Positions 61,994 to 64,000 of a DNA stretch of 64,000 bases are shown here, one piece after another. Position 1 is the stretch's first letter. Each line of letters starts with the position of its first letter. The stretch is from Planctomycetaceae bacterium (lineage in GTDB: Bacteria; Planctomycetota; Planctomycetia; Planctomycetales; Planctomycetaceae). A program made the translations under genes and the position numbers. The notes under the pieces were generated by a model. The model did not search any database. It was not told the DNA's origin and saw nothing but the letters and a program-made list of their open reading frames with translations. Location of the stretch: NCBI GenBank assembly GCA_041398785.1, contig JAWKUA010000027.1, positions 1 to 64,000 on the forward strand, given 5' to 3'.

Positions 61994-63766
61994 TCAATGC
62001 TCGGCTGACGAAGCGCTCGCTGCCGCGTCGGGTTCCACAACGTCGAGGAATCCAATCATCATTTCTTCCCAGCTCTGATCACCCCAGCGAACAGATCGAC
62101 CGGGATCGGGATTCACCGGATTGGCGTCGGAGTTGTCAAACGCCGCCGTACAGAGGATACGAGTTCCCTTTGGCAGCAGCTTTGGTTCGGACAACCGGTA
62201 GTTCAACTGCCAGTTGAAGTCGTACTTTGGAACGTCCAGCAGAATCTCCTGCCCTCCATCCGGATAGAACGCCTCAAAGCGAAACGACCTGCCGCGGACG
62301 TGCATGTGAGGCGTCATGCACAGCAGCAGTTCATCGCGACGGGCACGGTATTCAGCCGTGACTTCGTGGTTGGAAGCGCCGGCCGGAATCTCGAAATCCG
62401 CTTCCATGGCCACACGGCCCTGCAGCAGTTTTCGAACGTTCTTCTTTTCCGTGAACTTCAGGCCGATGTGGCTTCGATCGGACTGCTGTGAACCATTCGG
62501 CGTGTAGTGCATTTCGAAAAGCAGTGTGCTGCCCGCGGGAATGTACATTGCGATTCCGTCGTCCAGCACGTTTGGAGTCGCTCCGGGAGCGTATCCCACC
62601 AGCATCGTTCGCTGCTTCTTTCGTTCTTCTTCATCTCCCGGCGGAATCGCGTAGGCGATGATGTGGTGGACAACACCGAAATTGTCCGGCCGCGCCTCCG
62701 CGGCCGTCACGAATTTGTCTTCCGTCCAGCCAGGGTCAACCGAAAAGTACTGATAGTTGACAACTCCCGTCGCCGGCACGGTGAAAGCTTCGTCACTCAT
62801 GGCGATCACCTGGTCCGGCTGCGGCATTCGCCACCCGGTCGCGAACTCCGGGGGATCCGGAAGCTGCGACGGATCACCTTCCGGCATCCCGTTTTCCACC
62901 CACGTTCGGATCAGCTGCTTTTCGTCATCGCTGAGGCGTGCGTCGTTCCGGAAAGTTCCATGGTCGGGATTCGCGTACCACGGCGGCATCCGATTGTCGG
63001 CGATCACTTCCAGAATGGTGTCTTCCCAGCCGATCGTGTCGGCATAGCCAGCCAGTGAGAATGGAGCAATCTGACCGTCACGATGACATTCCAGACAGCG
63101 ACTGTTGAAAATCCGCGAAATCTGATTCGCGTACGTCACGTCTCCGGTCGGTTCGACCTTCTGAATACGTCCGATGTGACAGCCGATGGCTTCTGTTTCC
63201 GTGACGCTGGCTTCGTTGCCGGACAGCAGTTCTTCAATGGCGATCGCCAGGTCACGTCGCCGGACCCTGTCACGCGACAATCCGACAAGGTACTGGTCGT
63301 CAATTCTGCCCCGGTATCGCACCTTTCGATTCTGGTCCAGCACGAAGACTTCGGGCGTCCGTTCCGCGCCGAATTGGTCGGCGACGCGGTTTCCGGGATC
63401 CTTCAGGACGGGAAACGGAATCTCGTGCCGATTCACGTAGGCCGTGATTTCGGTGATGCTGTCCTGAGTATTCGAATTAATCCCCACAAACGCGACACCT
63501 CTGTCACTGTATTCCCCATGCAGTTCCGCCAGTCTGGGCCCGTACAGTTTTGCCAGCGGACACTGGGTTCCCAGAAAAGCGATGACAATCAATTTCCGGT
63601 CCGCGAAATCGTTTAGTGATGTACGCTGACCGCGATGGGTCTGAAGCGAAAAATCTGCGATCGGCAAATCGGCGGCGGTCAGCGCCGACCTGCCCGATAC
63701 ACAGATCCAGGCGATCGCTGTCAGAATCAGGAGATTTCCGATTCGGCGGAACTCAAACAAATGCAT
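61994..63766 (-). CDS. Redoxin - cytochrome c - copper monooxygenase-like fusion protein
   Basis: A 590-residue exported protein with a signal peptide (about residues 1-32). Residues about 34-185 are an AhpC/TSA redoxin domain with a single Cys in LGTQCPLAKLYG. Residues about 205-300 carry the haem motif CLECH (near 225) with NRMPPWYANPDHG downstream, a cytochrome c-like module. The C-terminal 270 residues contain HH, HYTPNG and TPHMHVRG, the copper-ligand pattern of peptidylglycine/dopamine-type monooxygenases. Such fusions occur in planctomycetes. The likely job is copper-linked redox chemistry in the periplasm; substrate unknown. The ATG at 63766 sits alone, with 230 bases upstream showing nothing. 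Confidence 0.88.
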   Translation of the reverse strand: MHLFEFRRIGNLLILTAIAWICVSGRSALTAADLPIADFSLQTHRGQRTSLNDFADRKLIVIAFLGTQCPLAKLYGPRLAELHGEYSDRGVAFVGINSNTQDSITEITAYVNRHEIPFPVLKDPGNRVADQFGAERTPEVFVLDQNRKVRYRGRIDDQYLVGLSRDRVRRRDLAIAIEELLSGNEASVTETEAIGCHIGRIQKVEPTGDVTYANQISRIFNSRCLECHRDGQIAPFSLAGYADTIGWEDTILEVIADNRMPPWYANPDHGTFRNDARLSDDEKQLIRTWVENGMPEGDPSQLPDPPEFATGWRMPQPDQVIAMSDEAFTVPATGVVNYQYFSVDPGWTEDKFVTAAEARPDNFGVVHHIIAYAIPPGDEEERKKQRTMLVGYAPGATPNVLDDGIAMYIPAGSTLLFEMHYTPNGSQQSDRSHIGLKFTEKKNVRKLLQGRVAMEADFEIPAGASNHEVTAEYRARRDELLLCMTPHMHVRGRSFRFEAFYPDGGQEILLDVPKYDFNWQLNYRLSEPKLLPKGTRILCTAAFDNSDANPVNPDPGRSVRWGDQSWEEMMIGFLDVVEPDAAASASSAEH

Positions 63767-64000
63767 GGTTCAATTCGATCACAGAAGCCCCCGGTCACGC
63801 GGTTTCCGTGCCGGCGCGTCCGGGGAGTGCGGGAAATTGTGCAAAGGAAACGTGCCCGCGCGACAGCTTCGCGGAAATCTGCGATCAAACGCAAGCGAAA
63901 GTGGCACATGTTTTGACGCGAACACACGATCGGACGTTGCCGCGACGGACGATGCGCAACGCTCCCTGACAAAGGCAGGAAGTTTCCTCGCGGGCGGTCA

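Overview
The window is a GC-rich chromosomal segment with features typical of a planctomycete (Planctomycetota). The signs are a very large Ser/Thr kinase fused to a STAND NTPase and a sulfatase-modifying (FGE-type) domain, many long secreted or lipoprotein hypotheticals, a redoxin-cytochrome c-copper oxygenase fusion, a tetrahydromethanopterin-type amino acid kinase (MfnE-like) in a bacterium, and few long operons. No rRNA, tRNA, insertion sequence, prophage or CRISPR array was found. One structural RNA is clear: RNase P RNA (rnpB) on the minus strand at 52144-52592. Family assignments rest on motifs read by eye; no database search was possible.

Layout. 1-8.8 kb: the 3' end of a Ser/Pro-rich protein, a membrane fatty-acid desaturase (-), two His/Asp-rich lipoproteins, the MfnE-like kinase, a giant membrane protein with an acidic and Gly/Gln-rich tail, a SpoU-type RNA methyltransferase and a small protein. 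8.8-13 kb: a TPR lipoprotein (-), class II fructose-bisphosphate aldolase (-) with a striking inverted repeat just upstream, a small conserved-looking protein and a GYD-domain protein. 13-23 kb: a 965-residue secreted protein divergent from an M28 peptidase, a nitrilase-family hydrolase, a histidine kinase with an eroded ATP lid, a Tat-exported beta-propeller and a secreted hypothetical. 23-29 kb (all -): riboflavin synthase with an apparent frameshift, rsmA, guaB, larC with a His/Asp tail, and a protein carrying five copies of an SPLDxIRA motif.

29-44 kb: a zinc-independent enoyl reductase/quinone oxidoreductase, a repeat-filled intergenic region, a DUF255 thioredoxin-fold protein, an amidase, the 1845-residue kinase-STAND-FGE protein, then a cassette of an unknown 225-residue protein, a double glycosyltransferase and a methyltransferase. 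44-52 kb: an orphan type VI secretion-type ClpV (tssH) with a small partner, dcd, and a tight trio of a haem-motif lipoprotein, an HtrA-type protease and a DJ-1/PfpI protein, then a CxxCxxCC protein. 52-64 kb: rnpB, a secreted 580-residue protein, a phosphofructokinase with an unusual G/K active-site combination, a pseudouridine synthase, 3-methyladenine glycosylase I, a 1043-residue TPR protein and the redoxin/cytochrome/oxygenase fusion.

Housekeeping functions (guaB, rsmA, ribE, rnpB, dcd, tag, fba, pfk) are interleaved with lineage-specific envelope proteins. The less expected items are the orphan ClpV near a kinase-FGE protein, the SPLDxIRA repeat protein, the broken ribE reading frame, and three intergenic repeat elements.
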